A stretch of DNA of 64,000 nucleotides from Protopterus annectens (GCF_019279795.1 NC_056734.1:1140146-1204145); one strand, 5' to 3'; positions 45,871-57,870 are shown, counted from the first letter of the stretch. Numbers and translations: made by a program. Notes: generated by a model from the letters alone, not told the origin.

Positions 45871-47204
45871 CTCAATTCACTGCTATTGAGCCCATTTTTA
45901 TGTTTACAGAAATAAAATTAACCAATATTTAGATATTCTGCAAGATAACTCTAAGATAAAGTAGTACAGCATTCTTAAAAATTAAGTTACTCAGATTATC
46001 CCACCCCCAAAAAATTAAGAAAATAAATCAGAGTTTGTTCTATTGGAGTTGAATATACATTTATTATACAAGGCCATATCTAATAAATTAAAATATTCCT
46101 AATTAAAAATATATGAAAGTAACATCCACTAATTTCTAGCTTATAATACAAATGATTCCTAATTAGGTAGGACAATCCCTAACTAAACAGTCCCACAACA
46201 TAACTATAACTATCAAACTAAGAATTTAGCTTGAATGCTCCCTTAATATTTAATGTAAACACTAAACATCCGTTAATAAATTGTATACAATAAAGTAACA
46301 TGAGTAAGAATCTTTAATCAAGACAATTAAGCCTACAATGATAAATGGGCACCCAACTTGAAACATATCTAAACATTATAAAAATATATTAAACAGTTCT
46401 ATTATCAACAAAATGAAACCCTTGATGATTAGATTTCCCTCAATCAAGTAACAGAAAACTTCAGTAAACTCATTAGATATTGTCATTGTATATTAGACTC
46501 CATAGAGATTCTAATACTTAGGAATCAAAAGTGAACATAGCTAAAACTTCAGAACCCTAAATATATAATTTCCTTAAATTAAAGTTATAAGGGACTATAT
46601 TTCTACAGTAAACATGAAATAGCTATTACTCTTATATTTTATAAGGGCAACTGGTCTCTTTTCTTTTTAGTTATCTTAAATGAAAACAAGTTAAAATAGT
46701 TAATTACCAGTATTCTAATGGTTAAAAAACAGAACATCTGTAAAAGGAAAAAGAAATAAAAAAATCCATAAAAATAAAAAACATGGATGATTAAGTTAAA
46801 AGCAAGCTAGACTTAAGCTGTTCCCTAAATATCTTAGTTATCAATTTATTTCTTAAAACTGTTATATTATACTTTCACTCTTCCACATGCTCAAAATAAT
46901 TATAATAATCAATTCCCTTGCTAAGATATAATAGATAAAGATACACTAATAAACTGAAATATGGAATAACCAAACAAAAAATAATGATTAAAAGTGAATT
47001 CCTCTACTTTTAAAAGCTATGTTTAATTAATTTCACTTTAGATTTATATAAAATATTTTATATTCATTTTACTTTTATTTTGGATTATATTTTGAACTAA
47101 AACGCTAAATAAAACTAGAAGTAATAAAGTAACCCAGTAATTAATAATTTAAGTGCTGTAAAATAACTGTTGCTTATCAAATTTAACACTATTATCAAAC
47201 TAGT
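45871..47204. other. AT-rich stretch without recognisable feature
   Basis: About 1.3 kb, strongly A/T-rich, without open frames over 60 codons. It could be the degraded 5' part of the L1-like element, but no motif supports this. Confidence 0.5.
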
Positions 47205-47259
47205 CATTGTATATATATAAATATATCTATAGCTGTGTGTGCGCGCGCGTGTGTATGTA

Positions 47260-47311
<52 letters not shown>

Positions 47312-47345
47312 GACAGATAGCTATAGATATGTAAATATATATATT
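47205..47345 (+). repeat. Mixed (TA)n/(GT)n microsatellite, left flank of F2
   Basis: TATATATAAATATATCTATA, then GTGTGTGCGCGCGC and (GT)n to 47308, then TATAGACAGATAG-type sequence. Together with the (TA)n at 47942-47996 it appears to be one repeat tract split by F2. Confidence 0.9.
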
Positions 47346-47938
47346 GTTCCCATTCAGAAGCCTGAAACATCATAAGCCTGAAAATCAAAATCCTGAAACC
47401 AAAAGCCTGAAAATTCAGAATCCTGAAAACTCAAAATCCTGAAAGCCCAAAATCCTGAAACTCAAAATCCTGAAAACACAAAATAGACATACTGATGTCA
47501 TTGTGGCTTTGCTATTGTTAGCCCTGTGGTGTTAGGTCATGCGTTGGGGTCAGGTAAGTGTGCGGTTGGTTTTATGTTAGGGTTAGGGGCGGTTTAAGTG
47601 AGTTAGGGTTAGGGCGCAGGTTAGGCATGTATGCAATAGTGACAAATATTGGGGTTAGGGCGGTTTAAGTGAGTTAGGGTTAGGGTGCGGGTCAGGTGAG
47701 TGTGCGATAGTGACAGACCTTAGGGTTAGGGTTAGGGTCAGGGTCACTTGGTAGATATTAGTGTCTTTATAGTGACATATTAGCATTATTTGTGTTTTCA
47801 GGATTTTGAGTTTCAGGATTTTGGGCTTTCAGGATTTTGGGCTTTCAGAATTTTGAGTTTTCAGGATTCTGAATTTTCAGGCTTTTGGTTTCAGGATTTT
47901 GATTTTCAGGCTTATGATGTTTCAGGCTTCTGAATGGG

Positions 47939-47941
<3 letters not shown>
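47346..47941. mobile_element. F2: 596-bp inverted-repeat element built of AATCCTGAAA-type subrepeats
   Basis: The left arm starts GTTCCCATTCAGAAGCCTGA and the right arm is its reverse complement over about 145 bp (47797-47941). Each arm consists of about ten 10-16 bp subrepeats of the form AATCCTGAAA or AAGCCTGAAA. The interior (47520-47755) is a GGGTTAG-rich tandem core of ~70-bp units nearly identical in places to the F1 core. It sits in a (TA)n tract, which fits a TA-rich target duplication but hides its length. No coding content. Confidence 0.88.

Positions 47942-47996
<55 letters not shown>
47942..47996 (+). repeat. (TA)n microsatellite
   Basis: About 27 TA dinucleotides immediately after F2. 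Confidence 0.97.
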
Positions 47997-47999
<3 letters not shown>

Positions 48000-48328
48000 G
48001 AAGTCAAAAGACATTTGGTAGAAAGGCTTTTATCCAAAGACTAATTCTTCAATAAACACACCAACATTGCATTGCATTGCAACCATTCATTATTAAAAAT
48101 TCCACCAATAGATTACCATATATAAAATGTGAAATGGCAAAGATTTATACAACAACAAATAACTGTGTAAAACTGCTCACCTTCCATACCACTCAGCAGG
48201 GTTAAGCCCCTTTGCTCACTCTGAGATCACTACCAACTTCTGAAGCAGCGTACCCTCACTGACTTGTGAATGTCCACTTGCCAAGAGGAAGAGAGGAGGG
48301 ACAGAAGAGAGAGTAAATTGAGACCCTC

Positions 48329-48966
48329 TTACTCTACCCACCAGCCTGTCCTTGCAGACCCCCCCACCATAATGCCGCTAATAAAAGCCTTCAGAAATAG
48401 TGGTAAATAAATATTAAACAAATCTAAACCAGCATACAAAAGGTGAACTATTGCGGTTGAGGTTTGTTGTTTTGTGAACTTCATCACTCCTGTACCATGA
48501 AGGATCCCTGTCTTCCTGTACCATGAAGGATCCCTGTCTTCAAAATCCTGTGTTGAATCACATGTGAACCTTACCACTCTATGACTGACAAATCTTTTCA
48601 CTCTCTCAATGGCAACAAAAACAATCACATATCTCCAAACCAGTCTGGGAATTATCTCAGACCATATTATGGTCATCTGAAGGAATTTCTGCTTTAAAAC
48701 CAATAAATCAACAGCAGTCCTACCCTACAAAGCTCTTTTGGTTGGCCACCCCAAATAATTTCCTCTTAAATAAATAACTAAAATCCTAGGTAACACAACC
48801 CTTTTCTGAATTCCTCAAACTTCCCGAACATCTCATGCCAATTGAGTCCACGACAACTATGCCAAAACACTTTGCTAATATCTTCATCCAAACCCGACAT
48901 AGTTTCACAACGATGAATTTCTTCTCCAATCAGTAAACAAATGAGTCCCCCAACAACACAGCACAT
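48329..48966 (-). pseudogene. SGNH hydrolase-like domain of the Ngaro element
   Basis: KVFWHSCRGLNWHEMFGKF (about 48875-48815) and, after a frame change, IIWSEIIPRLVWR (48670-48625), AIERVKRFVSHRVVRF, then DPSWYRKTGILHG and LYAGLDLFNIYLPLFLKAF (48440-48385). These follow the family pattern W.G..G--W..., -WSE--PR-VW, ER.-R--N--V-RF, D..--LF--DGVHLS and GLD-FN--L. The catalytic DGVHLS block appears as TGILHG and is degenerate. A 26-bp tandem duplication at 48485-48540 inserts extra residues. Role in the element is not established. Confidence 0.65.
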
Positions 48967-49140
48967 CCACTTGTAAAAAAAAAATCATAAATACTAAATT
49001 AAACTGTGTTGAAAATCACCCCCATTAATACCCTAATATTCCAAAGCAGCTGTTATCCTGCTTATAATCTACATTACTACTTCTGCTTTCCCAATAACTA
49101 AACAGAAAACCAAATCCTCCATCCTATTGCCTTGCAACTT

Positions 49141-50250
49141 TTACAATGGCCTAAGCCAGGCCACTGGACATAAGAAATACTCAATATTATTCTGCAAAAC
49201 AACATACTGACCCTTCCCCACCTGATCTGTCTTTGAATGTATCAACCAGATCACAACTGAAGAACCAGTAATGCAAATGTTACTCCACCTTATTGTCCCC
49301 AGGACTTCATCAACACTAAATGCTCCCATATACATAAATACTGCTAGGGCTGCCAAAACAATGTAATCACTTTGATCGGATGCCAACCTAAACAAACCTT
49401 TTAACAAAACGTACATATCATTTGCACTGTAAATTCCAATGGGCACAGCCTAAGCTTTTACATAAAATAAAGTTATGTCCTCACATTTCAAACAGATGTT
49501 TATATGTTTGGAACCATAGACATTACTACAAAAGTGTAAATTTCACACTCTTTAGCACAAACCATTTTATAGTGGTAGCTTTCATTAGGTTCTAGGTCTT
49601 AAACAGGATTTTACAAGTTAGAGTAAAACACTTAACTATTAAGTCTGTAATATTTTGTAAATAGCTTACAGTGGCTCAGCAACCACTCAAGTCACACACA
49701 TACTGCCATCAGCATTTTGTTCATCCAGCTGACAGCTTTCATATGAAGATAAGCAGTTGTGTCTATATTACATGGTTGTTGATATATTTAGACAAACATG
49801 AAATTTATGACAAAAATAAATATTAAATGAACAACAATTAGTATCTCTTTACCTATAGTAGACATTGGTGAAATACCAATAAAGTTGTATTTGCAACTAC
49901 ACAAGAATTAAGATGAAATCTGTCAATACTTTGTATGTAAAATGTTTTTGGAATTATTAATGCAAATATAAACAGAGAATATTTTGACACCTAGAAGCAT
50001 TAGTAGGATGTAATTGCAGATGCACCTGGAGGCTGTAATGAGTTAATGGAAAGCAGCAATCCCTTTTTGAACCCTGAATTCTCAGCCAACCTTTAACCAA
50101 CCTAACCACCACCTGAAGATTCATCAAATCCTGGATACCTGCCAACTTACTGCTGCACTGAGCAACGCCAAATGCACTTTGATCAATCTCACTACATCTC
50201 TCAAAAACCAACAGTGAACCACATACTGTATCAATAAAACTAATGACCAT
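49141..50250 (-). pseudogene. Ngaro tyrosine recombinase pseudogene, interrupted
   Basis: LVKGWLRIQGSKRDCCFPLT (50105-50045) is the end of the SAM-like N-terminal domain and start of the catalytic domain. About 500 bp of unrelated sequence follows. Then LASDQSDYIVLAALAVF and MYMGAFSVDEVLGTIRWSNI (about 49385-49275) match the ..A-F--AFFGAFRV-EL...W region, with the first catalytic Arg (FGAFR) replaced by Ser. HSKTDQVGKGQYVVL matches the SKTDQ-G-G block. The His-x-x-Arg and Tyr blocks are not found. This enzyme would integrate circular cDNA. Confidence 0.7.
49450..49956. other. Unidentified interruption in the Ngaro recombinase
   Basis: About 500 bp with no similarity I recognise separates two parts of the recombinase. 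It is probably an insertion, but no terminal repeats or target duplication could be fixed. Confidence 0.45.
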
Positions 50251-50274
50251 TCCCTTTGTACAATTGACAGTAGC

Positions 50275-50562
50275 CTAACAAACTCCAAGAAAGCAGCCAC
50301 CACTGTGTTGTAAACCTTCCATGCTGACTCTGACCATGACTTCTGGATTAGCCAACCTGCTACACATTTCTAAGATCCCATATCTCTGGAGGCAACACCA
50401 CAAGATTTTGTCTTGCTTCTGTCCTATGGCCCGGAACCCACAAATCTGATGATGAGGAAGGCTATCAACTACCAAATTAACACTCTCAGGTACATGCCTG
50501 GCTAAAAAACTAAAATTAATTAACAAACTCTGAAACACTAACTTCCTCAAAACCAACAGCAC
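50275..50562 (-). pseudogene. Ngaro RNase H C-terminal remnant
   Basis: ARHVPESVNLVVDSLPHHQ corresponds to the conserved HVPG..N..ADALSR.Q motif that ends Ngaro/DIRS RNase H, with Ala-to-Val and Ser-Arg changes. Frame is lost on both sides. Confidence 0.65.
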
Positions 50563-50958
50563 TAAAATTGACTTTGTTGACTTCCACAGCTTTGTTGTCA
50601 GACATCATCCAAATTGTTGTGAGTTCCATAAATGTCAAATCCCTCCTCCATTCCTTAAGTCAATTCTCTGGCCTTGCAACCACAAATCACTCCCCATAAA
50701 AAAGGCCCCCAATTCTCTGTGTCCCTACTGCATTTGTAACCACATTTAATGCCTCATCATTCATTCAATAGCCCTGCCAAAGTGACACGCCATTAAAATC
50801 TGTCAAAAATACCTCCCAAATGACAAATTATCTTTTGCTATCTGTGGCACCTGACCCCAATGGTGCTTACTCTTACTACATTGCAAAAAATGTGCCACTG
50901 ACCTACAGAAAGTCCTTTTGAGAATTATTGCCCTGCATGTAAAATTTATCAGCCTCAG

Positions 50959-52239
50959 CTATTCCATCACTTCCCTAATCCTTACCTTATTTCTTCTCCC
51001 AAGTACATCAATTCTGGTCAATAACAAGATTAACTTATCAGTTGGCAAACAAAATAATTGTTTCCCTACATCCAGTTTCAAATCCAAAAAGTTCAACACC
51101 TGACTTGGTCCTTCTACTTTGTCATGTACTAATTGTATCCTGAATTCCTTACACAAGTCTTGGAAAATCACTTTACCTGCTTCTGCCTCCTTCTCACCCT
51201 CAACGATCAATAAAAATCATCTAGGTAATGAACTGCTTTTTGACCAGACACCCTGCTCTGCCAAATCCACTGCAAAGCTGAACTAATTTTTTCAAAGGTG
51301 GCACATGACATCACACATCCCATTAGCATCGCCTTATCAAAATAATAAACTCCATCCAGGCTCATGCCAACTAATGGTCTTTCTGACATCCTGATAGGAA
51401 TGAGGCAGAAAGACCAACCAAGGGTCCTGGAACTCTCTGACTGAATGCACAGCATCCTCCAAGGACACATATTGTACCATTGCATCAGCTCTACCAATGA
51501 AATGATTCACAGAATCCCCTTCTGGATAAGACAAATGATGAATTAATACAGCGAGAAATTTATCTAGATAAAAGTATAACAAGGTTAATCATACTTTTTG
51601 AACTCTTACAAATGTTTTATGTATCATTTGAGTTTCATCTGTATCCCAGTTTCTTGAATCCTGTTAACATTTGTATGCTACTCTTCAATATTATGTACTT
51701 CTTGTCTTATACTTGCATGCTACTGTTTCTCTGTCGTTATTTGTAATGGGACTTTTTTCCCTGGGCCTCCACTGAAAAATAGTTTCTCATCTAGTCGGAT
51801 TTACCTGGTAACCAAATATCAAATAAAGAAATAAACAAATCAGCTTAAATTCCTCTGGTTTCTTCTTGGGAATTAAACCAATTGGGCAATATGAAGATTT
51901 TTAAAAGGTGGCACTCAAAAGGGGCCTAACACTCTGCCTGCCTCTACCTCCTTGTCCAATAATGTGAGGACAGCCCCTTCCCTCCCCTTGAGTGAACTCA
52001 AGTTATGGCAAGGAATCTGTCCTTCTCCAGCACCCTATTTAATGGAAACCCCTCCTTTTAAAATCTTCAATCAACTCATGTTTCAACTGGTTGTCTGGGA
52101 AGCTACCCAAGAGGTCTTCCAACCATACTGCATCAATAGGTGAATGAGAATACTTGTCTCCCTGCTTGACCTCAAAATGGCATAGGTCCCCTCTGACCTT
52201 AAAAATAACCCCTGCCCCGATGCTCTGTTGTCCTACCAC
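50959..52239 (-). pseudogene. Ngaro reverse transcriptase pseudogene (split by insertion)
   Basis: SIGAGVIFKVRGDLCHFEV and SPIDAVWLEDLL (52225-52120) lie upstream. IGLIPKKKPEEFKLI (about 51885-51840) is the P-GL-PKK--GEFRLI motif. After the 280-bp insert come IHHLSYPEGDSVN (51545-51505), AVHSVREF, LLGWSFCLIPI, PLVGMSLDGVYYFDKAMLMG, SCATFEKISSALQW and the active site HYLDDFY (51225-51207; YLDD, Asp pair kept), then QDLCKEFRIQL and VLNFLDLKLDV, the K..FLG.-type downstream block. Confidence 0.8.
51556..51842 (+). mobile_element. 5'-truncated LINE 3' end inserted in the Ngaro RT
   Basis: The sequence splits the RT frame between EEFKLI and IHHLSYP. On the plus strand it ends GGGCCTCCACTGAAAAATAG, ATTTACCTGGTAACCAAAT and then an A-rich AATAAAGAAATAAAC tail. 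Similar 3' ends (GGTCTCC...ACCTGGTAAATAAA) terminate many fish LINEs. The flanking words CTGATT-like on each side may be a short target duplication. Confidence 0.6.
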
Positions 52240-52292
52240 TGTTGCCTAAACCCATCATACCCAGGTGCGGTCGCCTGCCTGAGACCGCCATG

Positions 52293-55200
52293 TTTATAGG
52301 TTCATAGGTTCGTAGATAGGTACTAGGCTATTGGCCCTAGGGCCTATATAAGCCTAGCCAAAAAGGTACCCTGGCTTTCGCCACCCAAGAAAATTATTTT
52401 CCTGTGCCCCTGTCGAGCAGAGCCACAGAAGTGATCCCCGGGGTGAATTTCCTATTTCCCTTCCAATCATCAAGATTTTTCTTGAAGAGTGCTAATGAGG
52501 AGCTCTGTTTGACATAGACAGGTAGTCTGTTCCAGAGCATGGGAAATCTCTGGGACAGGAATCTATCCCTCCAACATGTTCTGTTTATTGTGGTGACAAG
52601 GTTTAGGTCCCTAGAGTGTGTAGCTCAGAGGGATTTGGATTTCTTAAAGTGGAGCATGTTCAACAGCTCTGGGTTTGACACAGATCACCTCTGAGTAGGC
52701 AATATGTGATGGAGTAAAGCTGGAGTTTTTTGAGACGGTCTGCGTAGGGCATCTGTTTGAGGCCAGTAATCCTCTTTGAGAGGTATTTTGTGGCCTTTCC
52801 AGTTGTTGTAGATGTCTTGTGAGGTACATACCAAAAGGGGCGTTGTACTCTATAATGGGATAAATGAGTGATGAGTAGAGGGGAACAATGACCTCTTTTT
52901 TTCTGGATGAGAAACCTTTTGTGATGAGGTGTGCCATGTAGAAGGATTTCCTGACCACTGTGGCGATGTGATTATCAAAGGAGGGACTACTCTCCACCTG
53001 TGTCCCAATGTCTCTTATCACACTTTCAGTGTTAAGTAGACTACCACCTATGTGGTAGTTCATGGGTACAGAGTTTTTACCAAAGGGGACGACAATGCAC
53101 TTTTTGGCATTGAGCTTCAGGCCATGGCTTTGACACTAGGCATCTGTCTCAGTGAGGCCCTTTTGTAGGATGTCCACATCGTTAGGAGTTTTGATTATGG
53201 CTCCTAGTTTGCAGTCATCTGCAAACTTCGTTAGTCAAAGACCTTCTGTGTTAGCTTGTTCTTCAGAGAAGTAGATACCAAACAGGAGAGGACCCAAGAC
53301 TGAACCCTGTGGTTCTCCACTTGTCACTGGTCTGAAGTCAGATTTGGAGTCTGCTACTTTCATAGTGTGGGTTCTGTCCATGAGCCAATTGGCAACCCAT
53401 CTTGGGACATAGGGATTTATACCTAGTTTAGTGAGTTTATCTACAATTCCAGAGTGGGGGATGGTGTTGAAAACCTTGGCGAGATCTAGATAAGCTGTGT
53501 GAACCACCTTACCCTCATCTATGGCTTTGGTGACTGCTTCAAAGAAGTCTATCAGGTTTAGGAGACATGATCTGCCTTTTACAAACCCGAACTGGGTGGG
53601 GTCCAGAGTTTGGAGATTACCAGTGTCTTTGTTTATGGGTTCAATGATGATACGTTCCATGGCCTTGCAGACCAGGCTCATCAGGCTAATGGGGCAGTAG
53701 TTCCTGGGGACCATCGTGGCTCCCCCTTTGTGGAGTGGGATACCCGTCGTGGTGTGCCATTCAGTGGGCACAAAGCCTGAGGTGAGGCTATGATTGAACA
53801 TGGTACTTAGGTGGGGTGTCAGTTTGTTCTGTAGTTCGTGTAGAACGCAGCTTGGGATATTGTCAGGTCCCATGGATGCTGTGTTCTTGGCTTTGGAGAG
53901 TGTGTTTTTTACCTGTGCAGCTGTGATTACAGGAACTTTGCATTCTTTTGGTATAGAGATGGGCCCTCTAGGGGGTGAGAGGGAGCAAAGTTAGCACTGA
54001 ACATATCTGCCAGGATGTTGGCAATATCAGTTGGTTCTGTATATTTAGTGCCATTGTGCTCTAACTCACAGCAGATCTGAGTGTTGCCATTGAGATTCTT
54101 GACATAGCTATAGAATGCTTTGTGGTTGTCTTTAGAGTCAGTGGCAAGTTTGTTTTCGTAACTAGCTTTGGAGGATTTTATGAGGGATCTCAGCTTCTTA
54201 CTGAGGCTGACCAGAGAGTTCCTCCAGTCATGGGATTTTACTCTTTTTTGCAACAGTTTCTTTCTTCTGTTGTAGAGGACCACCAGATTGGCTTCCATTT
54301 TTTGGAGGATAGCATCTTGATTCTGTTAGGGATAGCACGATTCATGCACTCGTGTAAGTGCTTATAAAGTGCATTTGTGTAAGATTCAACAGTCGTACCT
54401 CTATTGTCCATCTGCATGGGTGTCATGAAGTTTGCCACTTCTGTCTTAAGAAGTGTGAAGTTGGCTTTGGAGAAGTTTTTTATGGTGGTTTCCCTAATGG
54501 GGGGTGGGGGTGGGATGCGGATGTCTAGGGTGATTAGCTTGTGGTTGGATCTGACCAACAATGAATTGACCTCTGGTGTGGAACACCGGTCACCCATGTT
54601 GGTATTGACCAGGTCTAGGATACTGCTGCCTCTGGTGGGGGTGTGAATAAGTTGATCCAAGGCGTTGGAATTTATGAATTCCAGAAAACGTTGAGCAAAA
54701 GAGTTGGTATATGAGTAGTTTTCCCAGTTAATGGTGGGGTAGTTGAAATCACCCGTTAATAGGGTGTTGGGTTGTACCCTAATATTTTCCAGTGTATCAA
54801 GAAATGAGGAGTGGGAGTCCTGGGGCATGGTGGGGGGGGGGTCTGTAGCAAGCTACAATTTGGATTGTGGTCTTGCCCAGAGTTAGTTGCACTTGGATAA
54901 TCTTGGATGCATTATGCTGTGCAACTAGCCTGGAGGTGTGGACATCCTTAATGAATATGGACACGCTTCCGCCTTTACTGCTTCGGTCTGGGTTAGGTGG
55001 CCAAAAGGTATGGTATGAATTATAGCCTGGTAATGCAGGGGTGCTCTCTGGAGCTTTGAACCACGTCTCTGTCACTGCACAAATGTCGATGTTCTCCATT
55101 TTAAGGTGTGCCTCGAGTAAGTGCATTTTGAGGTTTAGACTTCTAGTATTAAGTAGCATTACCCCCCAATTTTGCTTGCTTGTACTTGTTACAGTGGTGA

Positions 55201-55567
55201 ATTTGTCATTTGAACCTTGCCTAAAAAAGGCACTATAGGTGTGGGAAGAGCCTTAGCCAGTTTCTGGAATCCCAAGGGCGACAGGTGCAGGCCATCTCTG
55301 GCAAAGCATCGTGGTCTGTCGATTATGTCATCCCAGGCAGACAAATACTGGATCCACTTAGAATGACACCAGAAGTTTAGCCAGTTGTTGAAGTCAATCA
55401 TTTTGTCCTTGTTCTGTGGTATCATTCTGGGTGATGGTAGGATGCTACTCAGGGTTAGGGTCATACCTGCCTGGGCTACAAGATCGGAGAGCTCATCCAT
55501 GTCTCTTTTCATGTGGTCCAGGGAGGTACATCTCAGGTCATTCACACCAACATGGACAATGACAGAG
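52293..55567 (-). mobile_element. CR1-type LINE (copy 5), truncated within ORF1
   Basis: The 3' tail CCTATGAACCTATAAA lies at 52293 (minus strand). Then come a 3' UTR almost identical to copy 1, the ORF2 C-terminus, RT (53873-53235: MGPDNIPSCVLHELQ, FGFVKGRSCL, YLDLAKVFNTIPH, SGEPQGSVLGPLLFGIYFSE), TGA before an intact FADDCKLGAI, linker, endonuclease (55159-54480: AVTETWF, LTGDFNYPTINW, VRSNHKLITL with SDH changed to SNH), and ORF1 esterase (DGLHLSPLGF). It ends abruptly at 55567 inside VHVGVNDL. Same subfamily as copy 1. The esterase-to-endonuclease frame, continuous apart from stops in copy 1, is shifted here at an A-run near 55226. Confidence 0.93.
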
Positions 55568-57870
55568 AATGGACATTATGCTAGCACTTCTTTGCTGCAT
55601 GATTGTCACCACATCCCAAATGCACAAGATTAAACCTACAAGCTAGCCAGGAACATTGACTGGCATTAAAAGCTCAGAATACCCCTATAGTGTCCTCTGT
55701 GTCTCTCAATTGCCTACCTAAACCTCCTCTTTGAGTAGTCAGCCAATTCCCCGGTTGTGCTGCCATGTCCACCACAGTATCTTTTACCACCTATCTCAAC
55801 TCTTGCTTACCATAAGTGTCTCCAAGCTGTCTCCCCCTTCACTCGCCCCTTGTACTCACAACACTTACCTCCCTATTGCCTTCTTGCACATGCTCATCAA
55901 ATGTCATCAGCATCTGTAACCTGGGCCTTTCTGAGCTACATAAGCATTGGAGCAGCTGATATTTGTCTTGTAAAATAGCATTATTAACACCTACAAACTT
56001 CTGGGGCTCCACCTCTAATCCTTCACTGGTCTCATTTTTCCCATATCTGGGCGATTTTCTCAATTTCTTCATTGTTGTGCTACTCCTGGATTCTTCTGCT
56101 ACTTTGCATTTCCTCCCTCCTCTCATATAACTTTTGGCAGCTGATGGATCCTTTCTGAAACATCTGCATGCCTCTGCATATAACCAAATTCTCCATTGAA
56201 AAACAACCCCCCCATTACTTAATCCATAGCTTCCATGCTCCTTTGCCCCTCTACCTCCAACAGACTGTTAACTAACAAAGATTATTTCTCTGCAAGGGCC
56301 AATGCACAAGTCAAGAACTTAAGTACTTTAACTGTAATAATCCACTGTGACTAGCCTACTCCTACCTGGAAAATCAAGAGCCCTCTCCCCCATTCACACC
56401 CTGTTAACTTCCTCTGAACACTCCACACTTCCTCACCATGGCAGCTGGCTGACCAATATAGTACAGCCCAACACAACTGTATATGACTGACCTTACATAC
56501 CTACATCTTGTTCCTGGTTGTAATGTGGCCAGTCTGCATAAACCCTTGCTGCCAACAGTTACTCCTAGCACCCAAACTACAACCTTTCCCTCAACGTAGC
56601 AGTCCAAGCAGAATCCCCTGCTTCCACCAGGGTGCCACAAGAGGTGTGTGACTAGTGCACACTACTTAAGCCCTGACTGCTTTGACCTGCTACTTCTAAA
56701 GTAAATACCACTTCATTGGACTGCAAGCCCCTACCAGCTGACTCAACATCCAGAGGGTAACAGCCAGCCTTGCACCTTTCAACTGTACAGTAACTTCCCT
56801 ATCCATCATCTCAAACCACCCCTCTAGTTTCAAGTCTACCAGAATAAACTCACAAGGTGAAGACCTCAACCCTTATGCCATAACTCTCACTGTTACCTGC
56901 CCCCAACTACTCACACATCTCTTCCCTGTATGCCAACTACTTTCTGTCCTTTCATGTGTTCTTCCTCATGGGTCAAACAAATGCCTTCATTAAAATAACC
57001 ACTTGAAATACCTTGGTGCACACTCCTCTCACTGCCTGGTTTCTTTGCTTTAGTATTATTTTTTTTCTCTTCCTGTATTCATACTGCAAGACACTTAAAA
57101 CAAACCTCCCTCAGCAAAATGGCTCCACTTCCAAACTTGTACCACATTGCTCCAGCCATTCCATAATAACTGATCCTTTCTTTCCCTTTCTTTTAATTTA
57201 ATTTTATTGCTTCTTAACATTATTACGAATAGTTTTGATTAAATGCACTGGGACTGTGAAGATATTAACCTGTTCTACTAGCACCCAACACCCCTGGGCC
57301 ATGAAGCAGAAGAAGACTTAACCGTGCACCAGCAAGCCACACCCACCTCCCATCATGACTGTTCTCCCCTCTGCCAGGCACCCTCCTGTTACCATTACTG
57401 AAATCTATGAAAGAGCAAAAAGGGAGAAAGGGAAGAAAAAAAAAACGCAACTAATTACCTTAACTCCAAACAAACCCAAGCCGCACTACCTACCTTGAAT
57501 TACTGCTAACAAGTAGACACTCACATGGTTGCTCAGATGTGGTTCTGCTTTGGAATATGCTTTAAACAACACCAAAAGAGACTTAACGTGGCCCACTCCT
57601 ACAATATAAACATCACCCCCCCTTTTTCCTCCCTATATCACTTCGTAAAATCCTTCCTCAACATTATATTTCCTATAAATAATTAACACTTTCCTCACTT
57701 GCTCCAAGTAACTGTGTTAAAACACACAATACTGTTACCCCCCCTTCCCCTATCCCATTACTAAGGAGTAATTTGGACAAAAGCATCTTCATGCAAACTC
57801 TATTGGTGGATGTAAAAAAAAAGAGAAAATGCCCAAAAGAGTGAAGACTCCTTTGAGTGAATCCCATATC
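55568..57870. other. C/A-rich flank, possibly Ngaro 5' region
   Basis: No recognisable gene. Base composition on the plus strand (C- and A-rich, G-poor) resembles the Ngaro region at 48.2-52.2 kb. Minus-strand open frames at 55839-56126 and 56404-56640 could be remnants of Ngaro ORF1. If so, CR1 copy 5 sits inside the Ngaro element. Confidence 0.35.

Larger units (their letters stand above)
48329..52260 (-). mobile_element. Ngaro-type (DIRS order, tyrosine recombinase) retrotransposon, decayed
   Basis: Minus-strand domain order: conserved pre-RT region (52239-51840), RT (51582-50959), RNase H (about 50562), tyrosine recombinase (50250-49141), SGNH hydrolase-like domain (48966-48329). This order with a C-terminal SGNH domain is that of vertebrate Ngaro elements. 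It is interrupted by a 280-bp insert at 51556-51842 and about 500 bp of unidentified sequence at 49450-49956, and carries frameshifts and stops. Its split direct repeats were not located. CR1 copy 5 begins 33 bp beyond the last recognisable Ngaro codons. Confidence 0.8.
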
